Under the pieces are notes generated by a model. It worked only from the letters and a program-made list of their open reading frames with translations, searched no databases and was not told where the DNA came from. Positions 16,587 to 24,644 of a stretch of DNA of 64,000 nucleotides are shown in pieces. The translations under genes and the position numbers were made by a program. Each line of letters opens with the position of its first letter. The stretch's first letter is position 1. Origin of the DNA: Lachnospiraceae bacterium (GTDB taxonomy: Bacteria; Bacillota; Clostridia; Lachnospirales; Lachnospiraceae); the NCBI GenBank assembly GCA_902363665.1, contig CABJAW010000014.1, positions 1 through 64,000 of the forward strand, written 5' to 3'.

Positions 16587-16622
16587 AAGCTACCTCCATA
16601 TTTCTCATTCATACTTATTTTG

Positions 16623-16740
16623 ATTATATCATGATTCGCACCTTCGGTGCTTACCGTTGCTTCGCAACTATCATGATCCAATTCGCCGTTCGCCAATCAT
16701 GCAAGCATGTTGTCTCTCTTGCGCTCATTATATCACGATT
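16623..16740. repeat. mini-hairpin element bounded by a 14-bp direct repeat
   Basis: ATTATATCATGATT (16623-16636) and ATTATATCACGATT (16727-16740) flank about 90 bp. Inside are GCACC-TTC-GGTGC (16638-16650), GTTGC-TTC-GCAAC (16656-16668) and CATGC-AA-GCATG (16698-16709). The layout is that of a small inserted element with a duplicated target, or of nested regulatory hairpins. No protein is encoded. Confidence 0.5.
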
Positions 16741-16836
16741 TCGTTAGGTTGAATACCTGTAATTTTTGATTTCTTCTGTAAAATGGAAAAGAGGATACCC
16801 CGGCAAAGGGCAGCCTCTCCAACCATTTACTCTGAA

Positions 16837-17246
16837 TTAATCAAATGGATTCTCACTATCTGGTGCTTCCATGAATCCGTCCTTATCTGTTTTCGATGTT
16901 TCCAACGAATCCGCTCCTGCACCGTTATCCTTATTCTGGGCAAATTCATGTTCTTCGACAATCACATCTGTGATGTAAATTGTTTTCCCTTCCTTATCCT
17001 TATAATTGCCGGTGCTGATACGACCGCCGATCACAATTCTCATTCCCTTGTGAAGATATCTCTGTGCAAACTCTGCACTCTTTCCAAATATAACACAGGA
17101 GATAAAATCTGCTTCCTGCTCTCCGTCACGTTTATACTTCTATTTACCGCAAGTGTATATCTTGCTACTGCCATGTCATTGTCTTTTCCGGCATATTTGA
17201 TCTCCGGGTTCTTTATCAGTCTTCCCATTAAAATCACTTTATTCAT
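16837..17246 (-). pseudogene. ssb: single-stranded DNA-binding protein, frameshifted
   Basis: The N-terminal half (MNKVILMGRLIKNPEIKYAG, ARYTLAVNR) and the C-terminal half (MRIVIGGRISTGNYKDKEGK, ending in the acidic tip DSENPFD) of an OB-fold SSB lie in different frames. The frame is lost near 17135-17142, where AGAAG replaces an expected AGAAAG. A one-base deletion explains it. Between the breaks, the alternative frame reads DGEQEADFISCVIFGKSAEF, confirming a single gene. This type of SSB is usually carried by conjugative elements. Confidence 0.85.
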
Positions 17247-17305
17247 AATCGTTATCGTCCTTTCCGCAGCTACGCTGCCATTGCATATACTTCTATCCTT
17301 ATCTC

Positions 17306-17455
17306 CTATTCTTCTCCTGATGCGCTACCTTTTGTTACCGCAATTCCTATTAATAATACAATAATATCGTCAATTGGCCCTGGACACGCATCGATCGGCG
17401 ATACAATATATAAAACCATTAGTATTAATAGCATGCCCTTCATAATCCCACTCAT
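17306..17455 (-). CDS. 49-aa hydrophobic protein, YkvA/DUF1232-like core
   Basis: ATG at 17455 with GGGGAG upstream, and stop at 17306. The sequence VLYIVSPIDACPGPIDDIIVLL matches the core motif of YkvA-type membrane proteins (sPiDxiPd...iDDxxvl) but is much shorter. It overlaps the stop of the preceding small gene by ATGA, indicating coupling. Function unknown. Confidence 0.6.
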   Translation of the reverse strand: MSGIMKGMLLILMVLYIVSPIDACPGPIDDIIVLLIGIAVTKGSASGEE

Positions 17456-17640
17456 AATTGAACTCCCCATTTATTAATAGTATTTGATACAATTAGACTT
17501 GATGCAATTGTTACAGCAACAGCTGCTGCACTTCCTGGAATACTGGGTGACGGTGTTTTTGGCTTTTTTACTGTCCCTGGTGGTAATCCATTCTTCTTTT
17601 CAAATGTTCCTACTCTACAATCACTTCTTGTTTTTCTCAT
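17452..17640 (-). CDS. 62-aa small protein with hydrophobic C-terminus
   Basis: ATG at 17640 preceded by AGAGG. The N-terminus is basic and proline-rich (GTVKKPKTPSPS) and is followed by a hydrophobic segment (AAAVAVTIASSLIV). It is translationally coupled to the 49-aa protein. No family is recognised; a membrane-associated small protein is likely. Confidence 0.5.
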   Translation of the reverse strand: MRKTRSDCRVGTFEKKNGLPPGTVKKPKTPSPSIPGSAAAVAVTIASSLIVSNTINKWGVQL

Positions 17641-17695
17641 TCTGTAACCTCTCTTTCCTCTTTCACTCTTTTTGACTTCATGTTCATTATTGAGC

Positions 17696-17724
17696 TTGTT
17701 GTTAATTGATAATTCAAGTATAAT
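17696..17724 (+). promoter_or_regulatory. promoter of the XRE regulator
   Basis: TTGTTG (17696-17701), 17-bp spacer, TATAAT (17719-17724). It lies about 90 bp before the GGGGAGG-led start at 17812. Confidence 0.7.
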
Positions 17725-17811
17725 AAACTCTATACGAGAAATACACGTCTTGCATGAGGACTTAAATATTGATAATCCTCATGTTTAGCGATACACGGGG
17801 AGGAAATTCTC

Positions 17812-18327
17812 ATGGGTAAGCAATCCACCAGGGAAAACAAAACAATTTACCAGCTTTGCCGAGAAGCGGCAGGACTTACAAGAGCAGAGGCCAGTGAAAA
17901 AATGGATGCTGTCTCTGATTCAAAAATTGAAAAATTTGAATATGAAACACAAGAACCTACGCCCTATGATATCCTTCAGATGGCAGATGCCTATAAAAGA
18001 CCAGAGCTTTGCAATTATTATTGCTCTCACAAATGCGAAATCGGCCATCGTTATGTTCCGGAAGTAGAAATGACTGATCTGTCAAATATCATTTTGGAGA
18101 CAATTGCCAGTTTGAATGAAATCAATCCTCTTACTGGTCGTCTGATCCAGATTGCCCGTGACGGTAAGATCAGCGATGATGAAATGAAAGATTTTGCTTA
18201 TATCAGTAAAAAACTTGATGAAATTTCTTTAGCCATAGACTCTTTGAATCTTTGGGTAGATAAGACCGCCGGAGAACAGGGTCTTAATCTTGAGCTCTTA
18301 AATGCCGAGAAAGAAAAATTGAAATAA
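17812..18327 (+). CDS. XRE-family regulator with C-terminal helical domain
   Basis: 171 aa. The N-terminal HTH_3 covers about 10-66 (YQLCREAAGLTRAEASEKMDAVSDSKIEKFEY, then DILQMADAYKRPELCNYYC), including a cysteine cluster CNYYCSHKC at about 63-71. A long helical region follows. It is a common conjugative-element regulator type. It is divergent from the small genes at 17.3-17.6 kb, which it could control. Its own promoter and terminator are evident. Confidence 0.85.
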   Translation: MGKQSTRENKTIYQLCREAAGLTRAEASEKMDAVSDSKIEKFEYETQEPTPYDILQMADAYKRPELCNYYCSHKCEIGHRYVPEVEMTDLSNIILETIASLNEINPLTGRLIQIARDGKISDDEMKDFAYISKKLDEISLAIDSLNLWVDKTAGEQGLNLELLNAEKEKLK

Positions 18328-18340
18328 TCCATAACGCGAC

Positions 18341-18376
18341 AAAAGGCAATGAACCATTTCTGACTCATTGCCTTTT
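18341..18376. terminator. bidirectional terminator
   Basis: AAAAGGCAATGA (18341-18352) pairs with TCATTGCCTTTT (18365-18376). It separates convergent genes. Confidence 0.9.
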
Positions 18377-18379
18377 CCT

Positions 18380-18796
18380 TTACATATACTGTAATTGATT
18401 TACGATACTTTCTGTTCTTCGAATTGCTTCTTCTACCTGTCTTTTTGCATTATTGATTCGATCCTGGACCACCCAGTCCACAACAAAGCCATCAAAGAAA
18501 TAATCCGCAAAAGAAAGAAAATCTCCAGTATCGATATTCAAGTTACATACCATATTTACATCATTTAATTCCCTACTGAAATTACGAAGATCATACTTTG
18601 CCTGTTCCATATTCCGTTTGGCCTGATCCATTTTAGAATGTTTTAACATCGTAGTGAAAAAGCCACCGCCAAACATATCTACCAGTCCCCAGTTCTTTGC
18701 ACTGTTTAGATTTTCTTTTGCTGTCTGAAGACTGTTCAAAGCTCTACGCCCAGCTTCAATTGCTTCTCTTTTTTCTTTTTCAATATCATATCCCAT
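18380..18796 (-). CDS. conserved coiled-coil protein, unknown function
   Basis: 138 aa, mostly helical with two coiled-coil stretches (about 1-35 and 100-135) around a glycine-rich turn (LVDMFGGGFFTTMLKHSKMD). There is no signal peptide or catalytic motif. It lies 21 nt downstream of a small membrane protein on the same strand, so the two may form one complex at the membrane. Confidence 0.65.
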   Translation of the reverse strand: MGYDIEKEKREAIEAGRRALNSLQTAKENLNSAKNWGLVDMFGGGFFTTMLKHSKMDQAKRNMEQAKYDLRNFSRELNDVNMVCNLNIDTGDFLSFADYFFDGFVVDWVVQDRINNAKRQVEEAIRRTESIVNQLQYM

Positions 18797-18817
18797 TCGT
18801 TTTCTCCTCCTGATCCA

Positions 18818-19033
18818 TTATGAATGTGACGTCACCAATGCTATAATACCACCGACAATCAACAATGGAAAAGCAATGTACATCAGTCCACCTATAACCA
18901 TACCAATCAATATCACCGGAAAGAAAATAACTGTACAAAGTAATTTCATAATTCCCCAGGATGCTTTTAATCCAAATATAAAAAATTTTCCAACAAACCA
19001 AATCATACAAATTGTAAATAATAACGATAACAT
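18818..19033 (-). CDS. 71-aa membrane protein
   Basis: ATG at 19033 with AGAAGGAG upstream. It has two hydrophobic segments (about 1-22 and 28-66) with glycine-rich spacing (VIGGLMYIAF, VGGIIAL). It is cotranscribed with the coiled-coil gene. Function unknown. Confidence 0.65.
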   Translation of the reverse strand: MLSLLFTICMIWFVGKFFIFGLKASWGIMKLLCTVIFFPVILIGMVIGGLMYIAFPLLIVGGIIALVTSHS

Positions 19034-19071
19034 TTTTTACTCCTTCTAAAACTCATTCTGATATGTATCTT

Positions 19072-19200
19072 TCATTTTTTCTGTTCTTTTTCTGCTAAAT
19101 ATTCAGATGTGTTCTTTATACCAAGCTTATTACTGAATGCCGGATTTTTCTCCATCTTTTCTATTATCCGGATTAGTCGAATTCTCTGTGCTGCTTCCAT
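19072..19200 (-). CDS. 42-aa basic protein, unknown
   Basis: ATG at 19200 preceded by GAGGTGATC at good distance; stop at 19072. It is Arg/Lys-rich and helical (MEAAQRIRLIRIIEKMEKNP, ending EYLAEKEQKK). It leads the operon of the 71-aa and 138-aa proteins. The 19201-19361 gap upstream is A/T-rich with no gene. Confidence 0.5.
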   Translation of the reverse strand: MEAAQRIRLIRIIEKMEKNPAFSNKLGIKNTSEYLAEKEQKK

Positions 19201-19361
19201 CTGATCACCTCATTTATATTCTGCTTTTTTGTTGATATTGTCACTATAACAAATTTATTTTTCACAATACACATCCACCATGAGGAATTGCATCTTTATA
19301 TTTCTCGAATTTTGAGAATTCTGTCCTTATATTTCTCTGCACGAATTGTTTTCTATCTATG

Positions 19362-19533
19362 CCTAATTCAAAAGGATTTAGAGTGGCTGTCGAAACAAGT
19401 GCCCAAATGATTTGAAGTAAAATGGTCCGAAACTTGTATTTCGCATCGAAGATGCATAGATAATTCCACCCTATGCTGGTATTATCGCACAGTCTGATTA
19501 TTTCAGCCAGTCGGTGGATTATTTAGCGCTTAC
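19362..19533 (-). mobile_element. 172-bp solo end of the IS66 element
   Basis: Read on the minus strand, it is identical over 172 bp to the left end of the complete IS66 at 41155-41326, including the inverted repeat GTAAGCGCTAAATAATCC. Identity ends abruptly just before the tnpA start. It is a remnant from deletion or recombination of a second copy. Confidence 0.85.
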
Positions 19534-19593
19534 AAAATTTTTGTTAAAAAAGGACAAGAAACTGCAGAAAAAATATTGTAAGGAGAAAGGATT

Positions 19594-19962
19594 ATGAAAA
19601 AGTTAGATGGTATTAAATATTGTATATTTTTGATAGTTTTTTTATTTTCTATATGTATAATAGGATGTAGCAACACAGAAAGTAACGCAGAAAATAAGTA
19701 TGAGTTTGGAACAATGGAGAATATTGATGACAAATTTGAGATAGTTAATAGTACATCAGGACAGGTTGCTGTGTCAGGAGATGATTTTAAAACAGTCGTT
19801 GTCAATTATGCCGAAACAAAAGATGGTGGGATAGTTGCGTGGAAAGATAATGAGTTTGCATATATAAAAGATGCTTCGGAGGTATCGTCACAGGTCTTAT
19901 GTTCAAGATTTGTGCAACATTTTGGGTATATTAAGCCAATAGAAGAGAATTCATGGGGTTAA
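19594..19962 (+). CDS. small lipoprotein
   Basis: 122 aa. It has a signal peptide with lipobox IIGC (Cys about residue 25), so it should be lipid-anchored outside the membrane. The mature part is acidic and soluble (DDKFEIVNSTSGQVAVSGDD, WKDNEFAYIKD). AAGGAGAAAGG precedes the ATG. There is no catalytic motif. It directly follows the solo IS66 end, whose outward sequence might supply transcription. Confidence 0.7.
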   Translation: MKKLDGIKYCIFLIVFLFSICIIGCSNTESNAENKYEFGTMENIDDKFEIVNSTSGQVAVSGDDFKTVVVNYAETKDGGIVAWKDNEFAYIKDASEVSSQVLCSRFVQHFGYIKPIEENSWG

Positions 19963-19990
19963 TAGAAAAAAATTAGGGTATTCAATTTTT

Positions 19991-20090
19991 AGTGGGGTTT
20001 GCCAATCTTAAGTAGGGTCACTCAGTGGGGGCTCGCCAATTATACCGCTATATTCCGTGGGGGCTGTTAGTAGGGTCTGTAAGTGGGGTC
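19991..20090. repeat. six G-run repeat units
   Basis: GTGGGG, GTAGGG, GTGGGGG, GTGGGGG, GTAGGG and GTGGGG recur every 10-25 bp, several inside AGTGGGGxxTxGCCAAT-like units. They are non-coding, between a lipoprotein gene and a terminator. Four or more G3+ runs could form a G-quadruplex on the + strand. Confidence 0.45.
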
Positions 20091-20104
20091 TACATGATTT
20101 TTAT

Positions 20105-20139
20105 GAGCAGAAATCATTTTCGATTTCTGCTCTTTTTTT
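20105..20139 (+). terminator. terminator of the lipoprotein transcript
   Basis: GAGCAGAAATC (20105-20115) pairs with GATTTCTGCTC (20122-20132), then seven T. A perfect hairpin AGTTCGCCG/CGGCGAACT follows at about 20152-20171. Confidence 0.9.
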
Positions 20140-20223
20140 ACTTTATAGGAAAGTTCGCCGTTCGGCGAACTCTTGAATAAAAATGCCCCATTATAACTGG
20201 AGCGTGTCTGTCGCATAGCATTG

Positions 20224-20400
20224 CTACACTACTTTAAACATTTTCTGCAACATTGTTTTCTCATTCTTCTTTTCTATTTCTGCTTGTGCCTTCCAGAACT
20301 CTTCCATCCGTTTCGATTCTTCCTCGGCATCATCAAACCCGATATGTGTGTATACATTCAAACTGACGGAAGAAGCTCTCACATTCGTGTTGTCTTTCAT
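20224..20400 (-). pseudogene. C-terminal remnant of a tyrosine integrase
   Basis: The minus strand encodes VSLNVYTHIGFDDAEEESKR and a charged helix up to the stop at 20224. This matches the extreme C-terminus, including the nucleophile Tyr, of conjugative-element integrases. The rest of the gene is missing. The next 450 bp (20401-20852) holds no recognisable gene. Confidence 0.6.
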
Positions 20401-20763
20401 CAAATGTCAGATATGCATTCTTTGCCATAGCTTTTCTTCTTGGCCATTTGCCATACGGAAATCCGCTGAAAGGATGATTATAACAGAAGGGGCCCTGCCC
20501 CTTAAACCCCGAGATTTATCGCTTTGTGTTTCTATAGGACCAAAGAGCTCAGTGCTGCTCCTGTGGAATCCTGAATGCCGCTCAGGTCGCTCCTCAGCGT
20601 TGCCTTATCCTGCATCTCAGGGAAAAAACTATATTATATTTGATTACTAACCGGAATTCAACCGGTTGTAGAAAGGTTTGGAAGAGTTACTTCCACCACT
20701 GTTTTTGTAATGGTAAGTTCCAGTTAAGCCCATACTACGCAATATATTTCGCATAATATATTA

Positions 20764-20810
20764 AATATTCCGCAATATATCAATTATACTTTGATATATT
20801 GCGGAATATT
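20764..20810. repeat. 20-bp perfect inverted repeat
   Basis: AATATTCCGCAATATATCAA (20764-20783) is perfectly repeated in inverse at 20791-20810 around a 7-nt loop. A decayed third half-unit (GCAATATATTTCGCATAATA) precedes it. It may act as a terminator for the leftward ATPase gene, but there is no clear T-run on the minus strand. Confidence 0.6.
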
Positions 20811-20852
20811 ATTTTCGTTTAGTTGCCCCTGTATGCATCCTGCTTTGAAACT

Positions 20853-22715
20853 TCAGCCATTTGCAATCTCTACATTTTTACCTGCAAAGGCGATGCCATA
20901 TTTTACGATTTCCTTGATTCCACGGTCCTTCATATCTGTATCATAGTGCTTATCCTCAATCTGCTTCAGAGCCTCGTCGGCGGATGCAGATAAACCTGCA
21001 TCATTCTTTGTCGCTTTGAATTCCATGATAATACCCGGCAAAGAATGTACCTTAGGCTCCAACACAAGATCGAATCTTCCTTCTCCGGATTCCCTGTTTG
21101 ATCTGATGTAATATCTTGAGGACATGCCTGCTGCCAGTCCCAGCATCATGCCATGGTAAAAGCCTTCTGCTGCTCCATCAAAACAACTAATGCAGGTAAT
21201 CATATATTTCCGGAGGAATTCCTGAAGTTTCTTCCCATCATTCAGATACAGTGCTTTTTCAAGTCCTGCCATGACATTGCCATCCACTGTCCCCCTGAGC
21301 CAGGATAAAATCTCTGTATTGTAAACTCTGCGAATCTCCTTATTCGGTAACGCCAGTTCCATAAATGTCCCAAATTCTGTTTCAACCGCATCGCTTACAG
21401 GTTTTAAATACCCTGCAAGTAACAGGAAACTGAAGATGGTATCCGTTCCATCCGTTATCCTCGGATAGATGACATCCATAATTAACGATGCCTGAACGGT
21501 CTGCCCCTGCAACAGTGCAAAAAGGTTTTCTGCAATATCCGGTGTAAGAGATATCATGATCTCCCGAATGATCTCCCGAATGATCTCATTATCACTGGTA
21601 TTGGTCCAATATGGTTTCGCCTGACAGTTATTATAGAAATAATTGGCAACAGACCAGGGATTATAGATTTCTGTACTTCCGAAACGATATCCATCGTACC
21701 ACTCACGAAGTTCTTCCAGTTTTGCCTCCTGTCCGTAATATGCTGCCATGGTGTTCACTTCATCCACGGTAAATCCAAAGTATTTGCTGTATTTCTCATC
21801 AAGTACAGAATTTACGATTGGATTATTAAGTCCACTAAACAGGTTCTCCTTTGACACACGCAGGATACCAGTAAGAACGCCAAAAGCAAGAGAAGGGTTA
21901 TCCTTAAGACCACCGGACATAAAATTACGCATAAATGTAATCACTTCATTATAGAAACTTCTGGAATGTCCCTGTTGGATCGGAGTATCATATTCGTCAA
22001 TGAGAATGACTACCTTCGACTGATGATGTTTTTCCAGCATGCGTCCCAAATTCAGGAGTGATCTGGTATATTCCACATCACTCAGCTCATCCGTCTGCAT
22101 TCTGGACAAATAATCCTGTTCCACCGGATTAAGTCTATCGCTTGTAAAAAGCTCATTGTGCCGCATAAATTCATCACGGATCACATTTTTAATTGCCGCA
22201 TAAGTACTGGCCCAATCCGAAAACTTTGCATCTTTGAAAGTGATGGAAATCACCGGAAATGCCCCTTGCATCTTCTGATATTTTTCACCGCATGACCAAA
22301 TCTGTTTATCTTTAAAATAAATAGATGTATCCTCTTTCGTTTTTTCAAAAAACGTTTTAAGCATATCAAGAGCAAGTGTTTTGCCAAATCTCCGTGGTCT
22401 GGTAAACAAAATGACCGGAACCTGATCGTCAATCAAATCACGAATCAGAAGCGTTTTATCTACATAATAGCTATTCTTTACTACATCCATGTAAGATGTA
22501 TTACCGACTGCGCAAGAAAGGATCTCTCCATTTTCTTCTTTAGGCTTTGCGGTACCCAGGTATGCATATACCGTCTCTTCCGGAACCATCCAATTGCGAC
22601 CTTTTCTTAAAGCACCTTCCAGTTTTCCCGCATTGCATAATCCAACTACTCTTCTGGTTGATAAGCCCATGATCCCGGCAGCTTCTTTTGTTGAAATATA
22701 TCTAATATCGGTCAT
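20853..22715 (-). CDS. AAA-ATPase-like protein with PD-(D/E)XK-like C-terminus and N-terminal HTH
   Basis: 620 aa. A MerR-like helix-turn-helix (ISTKEAAGIMGLSTRRVVGL) occupies 1-55. An AAA-ATPase-like domain (PF09820 type) follows from about 70, with degenerate Walker A RPRRFGKTLALDML and Walker B KVVILIDEYDTPI. The C-terminus carries the PDDEXK_9 nuclease-like module (GEGRFDLVLEPK, then IIMEFKATK). The family is abundant in Firmicutes and Bacteroidetes, perhaps linked to mobile DNA or defence; its biochemical role is not established. A short tandem repeat encodes EIIREIIREI. Starts at ATG 22715 after AAAGGGG. Confidence 0.85.
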   Translation of the reverse strand: MTDIRYISTKEAAGIMGLSTRRVVGLCNAGKLEGALRKGRNWMVPEETVYAYLGTAKPKEENGEILSCAVGNTSYMDVVKNSYYVDKTLLIRDLIDDQVPVILFTRPRRFGKTLALDMLKTFFEKTKEDTSIYFKDKQIWSCGEKYQKMQGAFPVISITFKDAKFSDWASTYAAIKNVIRDEFMRHNELFTSDRLNPVEQDYLSRMQTDELSDVEYTRSLLNLGRMLEKHHQSKVVILIDEYDTPIQQGHSRSFYNEVITFMRNFMSGGLKDNPSLAFGVLTGILRVSKENLFSGLNNPIVNSVLDEKYSKYFGFTVDEVNTMAAYYGQEAKLEELREWYDGYRFGSTEIYNPWSVANYFYNNCQAKPYWTNTSDNEIIREIIREIMISLTPDIAENLFALLQGQTVQASLIMDVIYPRITDGTDTIFSFLLLAGYLKPVSDAVETEFGTFMELALPNKEIRRVYNTEILSWLRGTVDGNVMAGLEKALYLNDGKKLQEFLRKYMITCISCFDGAAEGFYHGMMLGLAAGMSSRYYIRSNRESGEGRFDLVLEPKVHSLPGIIMEFKATKNDAGLSASADEALKQIEDKHYDTDMKDRGIKEIVKYGIAFAGKNVEIANG

Positions 22716-22978
22716 ATCATCGCCCCTTTCGGAAATATCATAACATATATTGGAAACTTCAGCAATGTATTTCCGTTAAATTTCCGTTATTCTCCCTCTG
22801 CGTTTCTGAGTGAATGTCCGGTTCCTTGCATTCGTTATACCCATTATACCCACTTATTTTTAATACAGGCGGGGATAATGGGTATAACAAAAAGAGCCTC
22901 CGAAGAGACTCATATTTATTGGTCGCCATCTTGGCTACCATTTCGACGCAAATGAAAAGAGAGTACTTTTCCCTTTAT

Positions 22979-23310
22979 TTACTCTCCAGTGACTTGGCCA
23001 AAGTAGATAAAAGCGCCGCCATCTCCGGATTGGAAAGGACCTTCGCCAGGCGCTCTGCATCCACATTTGTCGGACTGCATTTCATCAGAAACAAAAATCC
23101 CTTCAATGTATTCGTTACTTAGTCCTACAAATCCCTGAATCATTTTATTATCTTCATACACATAGACTTCCGCTTGTGACATCATTTCTTTCACTAATTC
23201 ATAATTACTTGTCCAATATTGCTCAGGAATAAATCATGTGCTTTTAAATTGTTCTTTAACCATATGTCAGCAACTCTATTAATATCTGTATTCTGCATCT
23301 TTCTGATCAT
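22979..23310 (-). pseudogene. GNAT acetyltransferase, frameshifted and truncated
   Basis: ATG at 23310 begins MIRKMQNTDINRVADIWLKN. The frame is lost near 23.23 kb (CATGATTTATTCC lacks one T), and the GNAT sequence resumes as VYVYEDNKMIQGFVGL and IEGIFVSDEMQS. It then runs into an unrelated tail where the acetyl-CoA-binding loop should be. The gene is not functional. Confidence 0.65.
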
Positions 23311-23562
23311 AACGATTATCCTCCATCAGCTCCCGATTTCAGAGCTTCATTTCTAATACTGATTTTACCGTACTTTTTAGTCTCAGTCCATCTTTTATAC
23401 CCAAGCAATATCGCTTCCATTTCCTTTCTGCCGGACTGTTAGTCCCTTTTCTTGAAAAAATATAAAAAATAGAGCACATAGATAGATTCTACATGCTCTT
23501 ACGTTTTATATTCTGTTTTTATATCTTATTCTCTTTAGACGAATTTTTTTTGATTCTGTTTA

Positions 23563-24510
23563 TTACACCAGTTTACAACTTTATAATTAATAGACTTGCT
23601 GACGAATCAGCTGTTTTAAAGCCTTTATGATAACATTTGATTTTATATGTGTTTCGATGTTTCTAACGAAATTGGTCAAAAATATCTGGCTGCGAATGCC
23701 CTGACTTAATTCAAAACGAAACTCCTGTACACTTTTTGTACGGTATTCGGAAAACTGCTCATCCTGATAGGGTAAGATCTTCATTGCACAATAACAGATA
23801 TTGATCAGATTTACCAGCATTTCAATACCCTTGCAGCTTCGTACCATATAACTGCAAAGTGACCAGAAGGTTTTCTGCTCATAGTAGCTTGTTTCAATAT
23901 TCCACCGGAACGAGTACAAAAACAGCGGAATATATTTCATCCTGTCATTCTTCCATACAGGTATGCAAAGCATAATACTTACAAAGCAGTGTCCATTCAG
24001 ATAATTGGAACCATTATGTGCGGCATGGTCAAAGAGTTTTGAAACATTCTCAAACCGAGTTCCGGCCTTTGCTACCATGGTATCATCCACACAAAGAAAT
24101 ATCGGCTGTGTTGCCAGTGAATCCGGTATCATTCTCAAAGCAACTTTAGCTGTGATATTCATAAAGTGGGAATAATCAACTTTTGCATAGGAACATGCGT
24201 GGTAAAAGGTATTGAGGGATTTTGTGGTAATCCCAGACAAAAAGTGCTGATATAAAAATCGAATGGAATGTACAGATTCCAATGTTAGTATTGATAAAAC
24301 GAGTAAAAACAAAGTATCTGCTGTTGGAGCAGAAAAAGTTTCAAAATAAATCAAAAAATATTTGTGAAGTCTACCAGTCAGAGTCTTTTCGTTGTATAAT
24401 GTCTTTGTCGTACAGGGTCACTTTCCTTTGTAATGTTTTAGAGCAAACTCATTATACATCAGAAAGCCCTGTACGATATTTTTTTATGAAAAAGTTGTAA
24501 AGTGGTGTAA
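23563..24510 (-). mobile_element. IS4-superfamily element, internally deleted copy
   Basis: It is bounded by near-perfect inverted repeats TTACACCAGTTTACAACT (23563-23580) and its complement at 24493-24510 (one mismatch). It encloses a transposase gene missing its central catalytic part. A second partial copy lies at 25.8-26.56 kb. Confidence 0.75.
23587..24354 (-). pseudogene. IS4-superfamily transposase with in-frame internal deletion
   Basis: 255 codons remain open. The N-terminal part has a first catalytic Asp in PIFLCVDDTMVAK and the LFDHAAHNG block. It then jumps from VSIMLCIPVW directly to MKYIPLFLYSFRWNIETSYY. Comparison with the 25.9-26.3 kb copy shows that about 150 residues, including the second Asp region, are missing. 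The YREK box (Y-x2-R-x3-E-x6-K) is intact. The product would be catalytically dead but could still bind the ends. Confidence 0.75.
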
Positions 24511-24552
24511 AGATTAATGATCTTTGTATTGGCACCAAAAATATATTTATTT

Positions 24553-24604
24553 CTCCGCGGCTTTTCTTCCAAGATGGGAGAGTGCCGCGGAGAATTTTTT
24601 GCGA
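24553..24604 (+). terminator. strong hairpin with T-run
   Basis: TTCTCCGCGGC and GCCGCGGAGAA enclose about 22 nt, followed on the + strand by TTTTTT. It lies between the transposase remnant and the permease gene and probably insulates both. Confidence 0.7.
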
Positions 24605-24644
24605 AGAAAGAATTGCTATAGCTTTTGTAATTCCGGGAAAACCT

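Noticed and set aside
18786..19010. 74-codon frame on the minus strand in another phase
   Set aside because: It overlaps the clear 71-aa membrane protein and the start of the 138-aa protein, and lacks a ribosome site.
22759..22941. Short frames between the AAA-ATPase gene and the GNAT remnant
   Set aside because: No ribosome sites and low-complexity sequence; nothing recognisable is encoded.
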